From NCBI RefSeq assembly GCF_000018045.1, contig NC_009792.1:372001-436000 (forward strand): DNA of 64,000 bases, given 5' to 3'. The translations under genes were made by a program, and so were the position numbers. This DNA comes from Citrobacter koseri ATCC BAA-895 (GTDB lineage Bacteria; Pseudomonadota; Gammaproteobacteria; Enterobacterales; Enterobacteriaceae). The number at the start of each line of letters is the position of its first letter. Within the stretch, counting starts at the first letter, position 1. Shown one piece after another: positions 49,557-58,896 of this stretch. The notes beneath the pieces are model-generated. The model was not told the DNA's origin. It was given only the letters and a program-made list of their open reading frames with translations, and searched no databases.

Positions 49557-51115
49557 AGAAAAAACTGTTACAGATGCTGAATTTGCGTCTGCTTATTATT
49601 GCTTTTGCGTTTCTGATGACCCTCCTTACTCTTTTCAATAGTTTCTATTCAGCCTGGCGTGTCCAGAAGCAGGTACTTATTGAGAATGAACTCAGTGAAA
49701 ACCAGGCATATGCGGAGAGGATTGCTTCCACTATTGATTTGTATCTGGCGGTTTTCATGGAGCGTCTGGAATACAGTGCGAGCGTCATCGGTCAGCATTT
49801 CGATGATGAGAGCATTATCTCTGGTGAAATGATGAGGATGCAGCGGCGAGATTTTGGTTTTGATTCCGTTACGCTGGTGGATGAAAAAGGCAAAATTATT
49901 GGCGTGCTGCCTGAATCCCTGAACCTGAAGGGGAAAATGCTGACCACGCCAGGCGGCGTCGAGGCTCTCAAAGAAATGCAGCCGACGGTCAGCAGCGCCT
50001 ACAATTCTCTGTCCGGTAATCTGGTGGTGTATATTTCACATCCCGTCAGGAATGCGCAGGGGAAATACCTCGGTTTTATTGGCGGCGCGATTTATCTGCA
50101 AAGAAGCAACGTTCTTTCTGCGCTCATTTCTAATCATTTCCGCAATGATGACAGCTATATTTATGTCGTTGATAAAAATGACCAGCTCTTATATCACCCC
50201 GATCCGGCCCGCAGAGGGGAAAAAGAGGAAGGCAATGCCGCAGTGAAAGCCGTGGAGCAAGGGCTGAGCGGCGCGATGGAGGTGACAAACTCCCGTGGCG
50301 TGGAAATGCTGGCGGGGTATGCCAGTATAAATACTTCGGGCTGGGGCGTTGTGGCGCAAAAACCAAAAGATAAAACCCTTACTGCGCTTGATGGGCTCAT
50401 GTGGCAAATGATACGCGGCGTTGTACCGCTGGGTATTGTGGGGTTGTTTATTCTCTGGTGGCTGGGGAATGAAATCGTCAGACCATTGCGTCAACTGGCG
50501 GATCACGCCATTTCGATGGACAGCGATGAGTCCGCAGAAAAAGTACGAAACGTTCGATCGTGGTATATCGAAGCCTCCCGACTCAGGCGCGCGTTGCTTC
50601 AGGGAATGGAATTAATCCGGGAGAAAATGAAATGGCTGAACGATCAGGCCAGCACTGACCCGCTTACCGGCCTGGTCAACCGACGGGCGGCAGAGAAACT
50701 GCTGGCTGAATACGAACATCAGCAGCGACAGTTTGCGGTGATTTCTCTGGATATCGATCGCTTCAAAGCCGTCAACGACACGTTTGGTCATGACATTGGC
50801 GATGTTACGTTAAAAGCGCTGGCGCAGCTGCTGAAGCGAAGCTGTCGTAAAAATGATACTGCCTGCCGTATGGGAGGAGAGGAGTTTATGATGTTTTTCC
50901 CGGAGACGTCAGTAGAGGCTGCGGCGGATATTGCGGAGCGGCTGAGAAAAGAGGTCGCCGCCGCAAAGATAGAGACGGTAGGGCATATCACCATTTCTCT
51001 TGGCGTGACGGTGTGGCCGTCGGGCGTTGACTCTGTCTCTCAGGCGCTGAAACGGGCTGATGAATTGATGTACCAGGCGAAACAGGCGGGCAGAAACCAG
51101 GTGGTCGCAGGATAA
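49553..51115 (+). CDS. Membrane diguanylate cyclase with periplasmic CACHE sensor
   Basis: A 520-residue inner-membrane protein. TM1 lies at about 10-32, a periplasmic double-CACHE-type sensor at about 35-280 (VTLVDEKGKIIGVLPES, YIYVVDKNDQLLYHPDP), TM2 at about 288-310 (GVVPLGIVGLFILWWLG), a HAMP-like linker, then GGDEF at about 360-520. The active site is GGEEF (CRMGGEEFMMFFP), and RKND five residues before it is a proper inhibitory I-site. It should make c-di-GMP. ATG 49553 overlaps the stop of the DosP-like phosphodiesterase (ATGA), so the opposing enzymes are translationally coupled. Confidence 0.9.
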   Translation: MKKKLLQMLNLRLLIIAFAFLMTLLTLFNSFYSAWRVQKQVLIENELSENQAYAERIASTIDLYLAVFMERLEYSASVIGQHFDDESIISGEMMRMQRRDFGFDSVTLVDEKGKIIGVLPESLNLKGKMLTTPGGVEALKEMQPTVSSAYNSLSGNLVVYISHPVRNAQGKYLGFIGGAIYLQRSNVLSALISNHFRNDDSYIYVVDKNDQLLYHPDPARRGEKEEGNAAVKAVEQGLSGAMEVTNSRGVEMLAGYASINTSGWGVVAQKPKDKTLTALDGLMWQMIRGVVPLGIVGLFILWWLGNEIVRPLRQLADHAISMDSDESAEKVRNVRSWYIEASRLRRALLQGMELIREKMKWLNDQASTDPLTGLVNRRAAEKLLAEYEHQQRQFAVISLDIDRFKAVNDTFGHDIGDVTLKALAQLLKRSCRKNDTACRMGGEEFMMFFPETSVEAAADIAERLRKEVAAAKIETVGHITISLGVTVWPSGVDSVSQALKRADELMYQAKQAGRNQVVAG

Positions 51116-51118
51116 AAA

Positions 51119-51155
51119 AGCAGGCGAATACCTTATTCGTATTCGCCTGTTATTG
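51119..51155. terminator. Terminator between convergent cyclase and dehydrogenase genes
   Basis: CAGGCGAATA and TATTCGCCTG form a 10-bp stem around about nine bases. An A run on the left and TTATT on the right suit both strands. Confidence 0.75.
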
Positions 51156-51157
51156 AA

Positions 51158-52585
51158 TTATTTGCCCGTGTATTCAAAGACGATAATAGAACCCGGGTTA
51201 CTCAGATTATGCGTTGGATGGTTGGATTCATCCATCACATTACCAAAGTTATCCGTCGCCACGTAGATTTTACGGGTGTCCGGGCTCACCAGCACCATGC
51301 GGTAACGGTTTGCCGTGTGGAAATATTTCGCGACGTCACCCTGAACATCTTTCTTATCGGCATTCAGCAGAACACGGTACAGCGCGCCATTTTTCATGGA
51401 GCTGATAATCACCGAGTTTCGCCAGCCTTTAATTACGCCGTTTTCCGGGTAGTATGCCACGCTGGATGGCGCAATTGTCGGCCAGCAGATATATGAAGAA
51501 TCCGGGCCGCAGCTGGCGTCGTTATAGGTAAAGCCTTCTTTGACCGTAAAGAACGTTTTAATCGGCGCTTTAAAGTCTGCGGCTTTCCACTCTGTTTCTT
51601 TCTGGACAGGAACGCCTGCCGGAATATGGTTAGGGTCCCAGGTCAGAGACGGGCAATTCGCCGCTTCAGAGTAGTTGGCATAAACGTAAGCCTGATCGTC
51701 CTGGAAACCGGCAACGTGTGGCCAGCCATAGTTGCCGCCGGGTTCGAGGATATTCAGCTCGTCATCGGAGGATGGCCCTTGTTCGGATGCGTAAAGGGTA
51801 TCGCCAATAAATACCAGTCCCTGAGGGTTACGGTGTCCGTAAGTAAACAGGTGGCTTTTGATCCCTTTAATAACGGGGTTATCATCTGGAATAGAGCCAT
51901 CGGTATTCAGACGCAGCACTTTACCGGCATAGGCGGCATAGTCTTTATTCTTCAGTTCATCCTCAGTGGGAATACGCTGAGCTTCGATAGGTTTACAGAA
52001 ATTCGCGCCCTGGTTATGCCCTTGTTCACCGATGGTATAATACAACTTCCCGTCCGGGCCAAAGCGCAGGCGTCCACCGTTATGGTCATTGCCCGCCGGG
52101 AATCCAGCCAGGATCTCTTTTTCATTACCCAGCGTCTGGGTTTTTTCGTCATATTCCAGGCGAACGATTTTGGCGTGTTCCTTGTCGCCGTTCATATAGG
52201 TATAGGCCGTATAAACATAATTATCGCCACCCGGTTTCATGAAGCTCGGTGACAACGCCAGGCCCAGAACGCCTTCATGCTGCGGCCCGGTATGAACCCC
52301 GCTCAGCGTAATGGCGACTTTTTTCTCACCGGTTTTCGGGTTGATACGATCGATAGAAGCGGCTTTACGTTCGGTTACCCATAAATAATCATCCGGCCCC
52401 CACACCATATCCCACGGGGCATCAAGCCCGCTAATGAGGACATGCGCGGAAAAAGGTTCTGAGGCTTGTATCTCGGTTTGTTTTGAATTCGCGGCCTGTG
52501 ATGAGGTTGCGGCATAACTAACGCCAGACATGGCAAGGGCTAACGTAACAGCCTGACTGATGCGCTTTATTTTATTATTCATCAT
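51158..52585 (-). CDS. Soluble PQQ-dependent glucose/aldose dehydrogenase
   Basis: A 475-residue secreted quinoprotein of the soluble glucose dehydrogenase (GdhB) type, a six-bladed propeller. The signal peptide is MMNNKIKRISQAVTLALAMS, ending near SYAA. Conserved blocks recall Acinetobacter GdhB: NDHNGGRLRFGPDGKLYYTI, GKVLRLNTDGSIPDDNP, YGHRNPQGL, SEQGPSSDDELN, GGNYGWPHVAG and YICWPTIAPSS. The enzyme needs PQQ and Ca2+ and oxidises sugars in the periplasm. No PQQ synthesis gene is in the window. It is longer than the YliI form (about 370). ATG 52585 follows AGGA; the preceding 20 codons are not signal-like. Confidence 0.87.
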   Translation of the reverse strand: MMNNKIKRISQAVTLALAMSGVSYAATSSQAANSKQTEIQASEPFSAHVLISGLDAPWDMVWGPDDYLWVTERKAASIDRINPKTGEKKVAITLSGVHTGPQHEGVLGLALSPSFMKPGGDNYVYTAYTYMNGDKEHAKIVRLEYDEKTQTLGNEKEILAGFPAGNDHNGGRLRFGPDGKLYYTIGEQGHNQGANFCKPIEAQRIPTEDELKNKDYAAYAGKVLRLNTDGSIPDDNPVIKGIKSHLFTYGHRNPQGLVFIGDTLYASEQGPSSDDELNILEPGGNYGWPHVAGFQDDQAYVYANYSEAANCPSLTWDPNHIPAGVPVQKETEWKAADFKAPIKTFFTVKEGFTYNDASCGPDSSYICWPTIAPSSVAYYPENGVIKGWRNSVIISSMKNGALYRVLLNADKKDVQGDVAKYFHTANRYRMVLVSPDTRKIYVATDNFGNVMDESNHPTHNLSNPGSIIVFEYTGK

Positions 52586-53209
52586 TGTGTTCCTGTATAT
52601 GATAAATAGTTTCGACGAATGTCGAAATTTTCGAAGATGTAACAACTATTGTCCTTGAAAGGTAATTTGTCAAGTTGCGCCAGAAGCCGATAATTTATTA
52701 AAAATGAATCTGTTGCGATAAGGTGGAATAAGTCTATTTGGGTGTATTGGCATTGGAGTGTTGTTTAACGTGTTGTTTGTACTGAATGTTTTCTCTGGCA
52801 GTTGTTAGAGGTTCATTTGTTGGCTTCTCACAATATCGCGATATGAATTTATTGTCTCATTTTTTGAAATTCACTGTCCGACATGTGTTGTTAATGTTGA
52901 TTTTCACCCACTGGATTATGTGGTTGTGTTCTATAATGAGAGTGATGTCCATGAATAATCTCTATTTTTCAGTGATAACACTTTATTTAAGGATTATCAG
53001 GCACATTTCTACCGGAGATGGTATTGTCTGAACGCGGATTTTAATTCTTGTTATTTATTTTTATAAAAGGTAATGTCATGAGATAAGGGACTGTATCTAA
53101 ATATTCCCCATAAATCTTATTTTCCTGTTTTGTATTTTGATTACGATATCGTTGATACCTGTGACAAGTAAATGATTACCGGTCATCTTAAGCTGGAGGG
53201 CATATTTAT
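52586..53209. other. AT-rich intergenic region between dehydrogenase and MFS genes
   Basis: 624 bp between divergent genes. A hydrophobic 81-codon frame (52786-53031) lacks a ribosome site and reads like AT-rich noise, so it is not called. No operator is recognised; TTTCGACGAATGTCGAAA near 52610 is a short palindrome close to the dehydrogenase start. Confidence 0.45.
52609..52627. promoter_or_regulatory. Short palindrome upstream of the PQQ dehydrogenase
   Basis: TTTCGAC-GAAT-GTCGAAA is a perfect 7+7 inverted repeat about 25 bp before the dehydrogenase start codon. It has the size of an operator, but no regulator is assigned. Confidence 0.4.
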
Positions 53210-54814
53210 ATGGCAGAACAACATTCATCAGCATGGTCACCTTTACGTAACCGTGTTTTTTTCATGTTATGGATAGCCACACTCTTTTCCAATATCGGGA
53301 CCTGGATGAATGATGTTGGCGCCGGTTGGTTGATGACCAATTTAAGTCCGGACCCTGTCATGATTGCCGCTATTCAGGCAATGACCACGCTGCCCGTATT
53401 CTTGCTGGCGTTACCTGCGGGGGCCATTGCGGATATTTTCGACAAGAGAAAGTTACTTATTCTTGTTAATATTATGATGCTGTGTGCCGCATCTCTGCTC
53501 GCAATTATCGTCTATTTTAATGTTGTCAGTATCGGATGGTTATTATTCATCACGTTTATTCTCGGGTCCGGCGCCGCGTTTTTAGGCCCGGCATGGCAGG
53601 CCATTGTACCTGCTATTGTTGAACCTCATGAATTAAAATCCGGGATTGCGTTAAACAGTATGGGGATTAACATCAGCCGGGCGATCGGGCCCGCGCTGGC
53701 CGGTATTTTGATTTCACAGGTCGGTCTTTATCTTCCTTTTCTTCTGAATGCGTTGAGTTTTATTGCGATTATTGCTGCGGTATGGTGGTGGAAAGGAGAA
53801 GAAAAAACGAACGGGAGTCTTCCGGCTGAATCTGTTGTTGCCGCAATGGTTTCAGGTTTGCGTTATGCCCGTTACAGCCCGGAATTAATGAGAACAATAA
53901 TAAAGGCTGCCAGCTTCTTTGTTTTTGCCAGCGCGTATTGGGCGATGCTTCCGCTGGTGGTGAGACTCTCACTTCAGGGAGATGCAACTTTATATGGCGT
54001 GTTAACAACCAGTATCGGGATCGGCGCTGTCTGTGGCGCATTCAGTTTGCCCGCGCTGCGTAAGCGGCTCAGTGCCGGCGCTCTTATTACCTCAGGAACA
54101 TTCGGTACTGCTGCCGTATTACTGATATTCGCCGGAGCAGCATCTCAATATGCCGCCATTTTCGCCAGTATTGTGGCTGGTTTCAGCTGGATTATTACCT
54201 TGTCAACGCTCATGATATCAGCCCAGACAGCGCTCCCGGACTGGGTTCGCGCAAGAGGGCTGGCCTTGTACCTGACCGTATTTTCCGGGTCAATGGCATT
54301 CGGTTCTCTGGTCTGGGGACAAATTGCCTCGCATACGTCAGTAACCACAGCATTACTTTCTGCCGCAATCGGTATTGTCGTTGTCTGGTTATGCGTATTA
54401 AAGGTAAAAATTGACCATGACAATATTAACTTGCAGCATTCAGACCACTTTAGCCTTGCTGAGGATGGTCTTAATGATATTACCGGCCATACCGGCCCGA
54501 TGCTGGTGTCTGTTTATTATCATGTCGATGCTGAAAAGAATGGCCAATTTATCAGTTTGATGAAAAAGTTAAAAAATATCCGGTTAAGGGATGGCGGTTA
54601 CGCCTGGGGACTGTTTGTGGTTCCTGAGAAATCCAATGAATTTATTGAAACATTCATGGTGTCGTCATTGGCTGAACATCTGCGTCAGCACGACAGAGCG
54701 ACTGTCGATGACAGACAAATACAGCAACAGCTGGATGACATCATTCTGGATAAAAAAGCAACACACTATTTTTCTGCGAGTGTAGCGGAATCCTTTGTCA
54801 TACAAGAGGAATAA
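53210..54814 (+). CDS. MFS_3-type exporter with C-terminal ABM-like domain
   Basis: A 534-residue protein. Residues about 10-405 form a twelve-helix major facilitator of the MFS_3/EntS-like family (LPAGAIADIFDKRKLLI is the loop 2-3 motif). After about residue 420 comes a soluble domain of about 115 residues (GPMLVSVYYHVDAEKNGQFI...GLFVVPEKSNEFIETFMVSS...HYFSAS), with the look of an alpha/beta-barrel antibiotic-monooxygenase-like fold. Such fusions occur in this MFS subfamily. The cargo is unknown; enterobactin-type or drug export are possibilities. GGAGGGC lies upstream of ATG 53210. Confidence 0.82.
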   Translation: MAEQHSSAWSPLRNRVFFMLWIATLFSNIGTWMNDVGAGWLMTNLSPDPVMIAAIQAMTTLPVFLLALPAGAIADIFDKRKLLILVNIMMLCAASLLAIIVYFNVVSIGWLLFITFILGSGAAFLGPAWQAIVPAIVEPHELKSGIALNSMGINISRAIGPALAGILISQVGLYLPFLLNALSFIAIIAAVWWWKGEEKTNGSLPAESVVAAMVSGLRYARYSPELMRTIIKAASFFVFASAYWAMLPLVVRLSLQGDATLYGVLTTSIGIGAVCGAFSLPALRKRLSAGALITSGTFGTAAVLLIFAGAASQYAAIFASIVAGFSWIITLSTLMISAQTALPDWVRARGLALYLTVFSGSMAFGSLVWGQIASHTSVTTALLSAAIGIVVVWLCVLKVKIDHDNINLQHSDHFSLAEDGLNDITGHTGPMLVSVYYHVDAEKNGQFISLMKKLKNIRLRDGGYAWGLFVVPEKSNEFIETFMVSSLAEHLRQHDRATVDDRQIQQQLDDIILDKKATHYFSASVAESFVIQEE

Positions 54815-54859
54815 AAATAAGCGTTCAGCTTATACCGTCTGGTGAATAATAGAACGTTG

Positions 54860-54900
54860 TGGGGCGGCAGGACTGAATCAGGCATCATCCTGTCTGCCCC
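54860..54900 (+). terminator. Weak hairpin downstream of the MFS gene
   Basis: GGGGCGGCAGGA and TCCTGTCTGCCCC can pair imperfectly around about 15 bases. No T run follows, so termination may be Rho-dependent. Confidence 0.4.
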
Positions 54901-54986
54901 GTGGCAATGTAGAAGTGCAAAATCACAAGACGATGGCTGATTGTGGTGGTTTTACTGAACCCGGCAGATGTCAGGAGAGGTATGTA

Positions 54987-55061
54987 TGGTGTCCCCTGCA
55001 GGAATCGAACCTGCAACTAGCCCTTAGGAGGGGCTCGTTATATCCATTTAACTAAGGAGAC
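54987..55061 (-). tRNA. argW: tRNA-Arg (CCU)
   Basis: A 75-nt minus-strand cloverleaf with encoded CCA. Anticodon CCT lies in CCCCTCCTAAGGG, with T-loop GGTTCGATTCC. Its 3' end points at the variable block. argW is a well-known integration site (CPS-53/KpLE1 in E. coli K-12). The gene is complete here. Confidence 0.96.
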
Positions 55062-55136
55062 GAGGCGGCACGAGTATAGCGTTTTTTACCTTGCACAGTA
55101 AGTATATCGCCGCCTGACTGCTCAAACAGTCGCCAT

Positions 55137-56069
55137 TCAGGACTGTTTTTTCTGCTTTTCCGCCTTCTTTCCGGCACGCAGCCTGGCCTCTTCTTTGCGT
55201 CTGGCGCTCATATCATTACGGATCTGCGCATGGCTCATAAGCGCGAAGATGAATGTACCGCCGCAGATATTCCCCGCCAGCGTGGGCAAAGCAAAGGGCC
55301 AGAAAAAGTCGCTCCAGTGCAGCGTGCCGTTAAACACCAGATAGAGGATTTCAACCGAACCCACGACGATATGGGTCGTGTCAGCGAGGGCGATAAGCCA
55401 GGTCATCAGAATGATCACCACGATTTTTGCGGCGCCGGCAGCGGGAAACATCCATACCATTGTGGCAATGATCCAGCCGGAGATAATGGCATTGGCAAAC
55501 ATCTCGCCAGGGCTGTTTTTCATCACATCCATGCCGATTTTGACAAACGCATCACGCGTTTCTTCGTCAAATATAGGCATATATTCAAAAGCCCATGCGG
55601 CGATGCCAGTACCGACTACGTTGCCCAGTAACACCACGCTCCAGAGCCGCATCAGCAGACCCGCGTTGCCCATCGTCGGGTTTTGCATCACCGGCAGAAC
55701 GGCGGTGACGGTATTTTCAGTAAACAACTGCTGGCGCGCCATGATGACGATGATAAAACCAAAGGTATAACCCAGATTCTCAAGTAAAAAACTGCCGGGG
55801 ACGCCGTCCAGCTGTACGTGAAAAATACCTTTCGCCAGTAGCGAGGCGCCCATTGAGAGCCCTGCGGCAATGGCTGACCACAGCAGCGCCATAGCGTCAC
55901 GCTCCAGCTCTTTTTCGCCGTCCTGGCGGATATGTTCGTGAATCGCCATCGCGCGTGAGGGGAGGCGATCCTCGTCGACCTCTATCTTTTTCCCGCGTTG
56001 TTTTTCTTCGCTTTCGACTTCGAGTTCGTCACTGTGTTGATCAATTTTCTCTTCGCTGAATTTATCCAT
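55137..56069 (-). CDS. yfdC: FNT-family membrane protein YfdC
   Basis: A 310-residue inner-membrane protein of the formate/nitrite transporter family. A charged cytoplasmic N-terminus (about 1-60, SDELEVESEEKQRGKKIEVD) precedes six helices with the FNT half-helix motifs (FTENTVTAVLP; TLAGNICGGTFIFALMSHAQ). A basic tail ends KKAEKQKKQS. Its substrate is not firmly known. ATG 56069 (MDKFSEE) follows GAGG; an in-frame upstream ATG at 56093 adds residues absent from E. coli. Confidence 0.93.
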   Translation of the reverse strand: MDKFSEEKIDQHSDELEVESEEKQRGKKIEVDEDRLPSRAMAIHEHIRQDGEKELERDAMALLWSAIAAGLSMGASLLAKGIFHVQLDGVPGSFLLENLGYTFGFIIVIMARQQLFTENTVTAVLPVMQNPTMGNAGLLMRLWSVVLLGNVVGTGIAAWAFEYMPIFDEETRDAFVKIGMDVMKNSPGEMFANAIISGWIIATMVWMFPAAGAAKIVVIILMTWLIALADTTHIVVGSVEILYLVFNGTLHWSDFFWPFALPTLAGNICGGTFIFALMSHAQIRNDMSARRKEEARLRAGKKAEKQKKQS

Positions 56070-56357
56070 TGTGAGACCTCGTGATGAACACATTTGTCTA
56101 AAGCGTAGTGGCTTTTATCCGACTGAAGGCAGGGCAAACTCTGAAATCGCAAAAAAGGCGACGCGCGTTTTTACCCGCCCGGTTAGAATGAAACCCGCCA
56201 TGAGCCAGAGTTACAGGCTATGATCAAATCAACAAGAATCAGTATATAGACATCATTTGACGTGCTGTTACAATCGCTCACACCTAAACAGGCGGATACG
56301 GTCTCGTTCCGTCATGGATGGCAATCAGCGATAGCCATAATCAACAGGGAGACATTT

Positions 56358-57113
56358 ATGAAGCTTCGCCTGTCGGCGCTTGCGCTGGGGAGCACACTGC
56401 TGGTGGGATGTGCAAGCTCCGGTACAGAACAGCAGGGGCGTTCAGATCCGCTCGAAGGATTTAACCGCACCATGTACAACTTCAACTTTAACGTGTTGGA
56501 CCCGTATGTCGTTCGACCGGTCGCTGTCGCCTGGCGTGATTATGTTCCGCAGCCTGCCAGAAATGGTTTGAGTAATTTTACCAGCAACCTCGAAGAGCCT
56601 GCGATTATGGTGAACTATTTCCTGCAGGGCGATCCCTATCAGGGCATGGTGCACTTCACCCGCTTCTTCCTGAATAGTATTTTGGGAATGGGGGGCTTTA
56701 TTGATGTTGCGGGGATGGCGAATCCAAAACTACAGCGTGTTGAACCGCACCGTTTCGGCAGTACGTTAGGCCATTACGGTGTGGGGTATGGCCCCTACGT
56801 GCAACTTCCGTTCTATGGCAGCTTCACGCTGCGTGAAGATGGCGGTGATATGGCCGATACCCTTTATCCGGTACTTTCCTGGCTCACCTGGCCGATGTCT
56901 ATTGGTAAATGGACCATTGAAGGAATTGAAACCCGCGCGCAACTGCTGGATTCCGATGGTCTGCTGCGTCAGTCTTCCGACCCGTATATTCTGGTGCGTG
57001 AAGCATACTTCCAGCGTCATGACTTCATCGCTAACGGCGGGAAGCTTAAACCGCAGGAAAACCCGAATGCCCAGGCGATTCAGGACGATCTTAAAGAGAT
57101 TGATTCTGAATAA
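56358..57113 (+). CDS. mlaA: Outer-membrane lipoprotein MlaA (VacJ)
   Basis: A 251-residue lipoprotein that removes mislocalised phospholipids from the outer leaflet of the outer membrane and passes them to MlaC and the MlaFEDB transporter. The signal peptide MKLRLSALALGSTLLVGC ends in a lipobox with Cys18. The ring-shaped MlaA core follows (DPLEGFNRTMYNFNFNVLDP, YFLQGDPYQGMVHFTRFFLN, GMGGFIDVAG, GPYVQLPFYGS). ATG 56358 is chosen over 56262 because only it gives a lipoprotein signal. Confidence 0.96.
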   Translation: MKLRLSALALGSTLLVGCASSGTEQQGRSDPLEGFNRTMYNFNFNVLDPYVVRPVAVAWRDYVPQPARNGLSNFTSNLEEPAIMVNYFLQGDPYQGMVHFTRFFLNSILGMGGFIDVAGMANPKLQRVEPHRFGSTLGHYGVGYGPYVQLPFYGSFTLREDGGDMADTLYPVLSWLTWPMSIGKWTIEGIETRAQLLDSDGLLRQSSDPYILVREAYFQRHDFIANGGKLKPQENPNAQAIQDDLKEIDSE

Positions 57114-57130
57114 CCACACGAGGCCAATAA

Positions 57131-57161
57131 AAAAGGTGAGTCAAAAGACTCACCTTTTTTT
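57131..57161. terminator. Bidirectional terminator between mlaA and fadL
   Basis: AAAGGTGAGTC, AAAA loop, GACTCACCTTTTTT with an A run on the opposite side, between convergent genes. Confidence 0.9.
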
Positions 57162-57175
57162 ACGTCTGATGAAAA

Positions 57176-58525
57176 TCAGAACGCGTAGTTAAAGTTCGTA
57201 CCGAACAGCCAGGCTTTACCGTCAGACTTGAAGGAGTAAGCTGCCGGGCCTTCCCCTTCGGTGAATTTCACGTTCTGACCGTGCATATAGGATGCGCCAA
57301 CGTCGATAGAAGCATCTTCATTGAAGGCGTAAGTTGCACCCGCGCTCAGCCACAGACGGTCCTGATCGGGAATAGAAATGGAGCGTTTGTTTGCCGGAAC
57401 CGGGCTATCGTCATACGCGATACCGGTACGGAAAGTCCAGTTCTTATCGTAGTAGTAGGTCGTACCCAACGCGATACGGTACGCATCCTTAAAGCTTTCA
57501 TCTTTATAGAAGAGCGTCTGGCCATCGTCGCCTTTGGCTTTTAACTCCTGGAACTGGCTCCAGCTGGTATAAGTCAGGCTATAGTGGATAGCCCATTGCG
57601 GCGCGACGCGGTTATAACCGGAGATTTCCCACATTTCAGGCAGGTTCAGGGTTAAGGAACCATTCTGTGTTGCGCCGCCAGTGCCGTATGGCAGGCTTGA
57701 AAGCCCCATACTGGCGAAAATATTGTTCAGATTTGGGTTAATGGAGCTTTTGTAATCGCCTTCGAAGTCGATTTTCACTTCAGAGCGGTAGGTCAGGCCC
57801 CAACGGTTATCTTTGTCGAGTTCATACAGGATGCCTGCGTTCCAGCCGAATCCCCACTCATCACCCTTCAGGTGAGCGATCTGGGAGTCAGGGGAGTTAA
57901 TGCCATCCGTCCACTGAGAGGGTACGCCTTGTCCAACCAGCTGTTGTGAAAGCACCGGACCGAGGGAACCCGCATAGCGCTCAATTTTAGCCTTCGCGTA
58001 AACCGCATCAAAACCAACCCCGAAGCTCCAGCTATTATTCAGGCGATAGGCGCCGCTGAGGTTCAGGTTCACCGTTTGCAGGTCTGTTTTACCGCCATAG
58101 ATACCGGCTGAATAATCTTTATTGAATTCGGTGGCGAGGCCATAGTTGGAGGTAATGGATGCCCCCCAACCGAACTGATCGTTGATCGGCGCAACGAAGT
58201 GCAGGTTAGGAACCCACGCTGTTGGCGCAATATTATTCGCGTTGGCATTTTGCCCGGTTAAGTTAGAGCGGCCGGTCACATTGACATCTGGATCGATATA
58301 CACCGCACCCGCAGAGAAGGTGGGGCGATCGAACATCATAATTAACGCCGGGTTGCGGCTAACGTTACCGGCATCATCTGCGATAGCGCCTTCACCCGAA
58401 TAAGCCCGGCCAAGGCCAGAGGAAGAAAATTCGTTTAACTGAAAGCCTGCAGACCAGGCCTGTGTGGAGACGATTGCCACTGCGACTGCGAGAGCAGACT
58501 TTGTAAACAGGGTTTTCTGGCTCAT
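57176..58525 (-). CDS. fadL: Long-chain fatty acid outer-membrane transporter FadL
   Basis: A 449-residue, 14-stranded outer-membrane barrel that imports long-chain fatty acids and also serves as a phage T2-type receptor in E. coli. The signal peptide is [20 protein letters not shown] to AWS, then the plug sequence [20 protein letters not shown] with the NPA turn ([10 protein letters not shown]). The C-terminus ends in Phe (NFNYAF) as the BAM signal requires. One extracellular loop (about residues 180-225) differs from E. coli as I recall it. ATG 58525 has GAGG eight bases upstream; MVM at 58531 is less likely. Confidence 0.96.
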   Translation of the reverse strand: MSQKTLFTKSALAVAVAIVSTQAWSAGFQLNEFSSSGLGRAYSGEGAIADDAGNVSRNPALIMMFDRPTFSAGAVYIDPDVNVTGRSNLTGQNANANNIAPTAWVPNLHFVAPINDQFGWGASITSNYGLATEFNKDYSAGIYGGKTDLQTVNLNLSGAYRLNNSWSFGVGFDAVYAKAKIERYAGSLGPVLSQQLVGQGVPSQWTDGINSPDSQIAHLKGDEWGFGWNAGILYELDKDNRWGLTYRSEVKIDFEGDYKSSINPNLNNIFASMGLSSLPYGTGGATQNGSLTLNLPEMWEISGYNRVAPQWAIHYSLTYTSWSQFQELKAKGDDGQTLFYKDESFKDAYRIALGTTYYYDKNWTFRTGIAYDDSPVPANKRSISIPDQDRLWLSAGATYAFNEDASIDVGASYMHGQNVKFTEGEGPAAYSFKSDGKAWLFGTNFNYAF

Positions 58526-58610
58526 GACCATAACCTCATCGATTTATTTTTATACAAACTATGTTACATGCCGTAACAGAAGCGCGAAGTGTAGGGTCTG
58601 AGGTACGACA

Positions 58611-58651
58611 GAGAAATCAGACCAGTGGCGTGAGTATAGGTCTGACCAGCT
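58611..58651 (-). promoter_or_regulatory. Two FadR operators upstream of fadL
   Basis: On the minus strand AGCTGGTCAGACCTATA (plus 58635-58651) and CACTGGTCTGATTTCTC (58611-58627) both fit the FadR core CTGGTnnGA. E. coli fadL is repressed by FadR through two sites, so this arrangement is expected. Confidence 0.75.
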
Positions 58652-58896
58652 GGAATGTTGCAAGTATGTTTATAATATTTTTCAATTGTGATCGTAGAAA
58701 CGCGATCCAGCTGGCAAATTTGAGGCCTGGCGCACTCACTCGATTGGGCGATTTTTGTTTTAGATCATTTTTAAGTGTGATTTCGGTCACTTATCCCATT
58801 TTGCGTCATTAACGACTGGAGAGCCTTTTTCCACGAGCGTAAAATATCCTCAATATTTATCTGGCACCTTGAGTGCAAATACAGAGGAAATCTACA

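Noticed and set aside
52786..53031. 81-codon hydrophobic frame that could be a small membrane protein
   Set aside because: No ribosome site, no recognisable family, and typical of translated AT-rich DNA.
54987..55061. attL/attR pair of an integrated element at argW
   Set aside because: The tRNA is whole and I found no second copy of its 3' end near 29.8-30.7 kb; no integrase is present.
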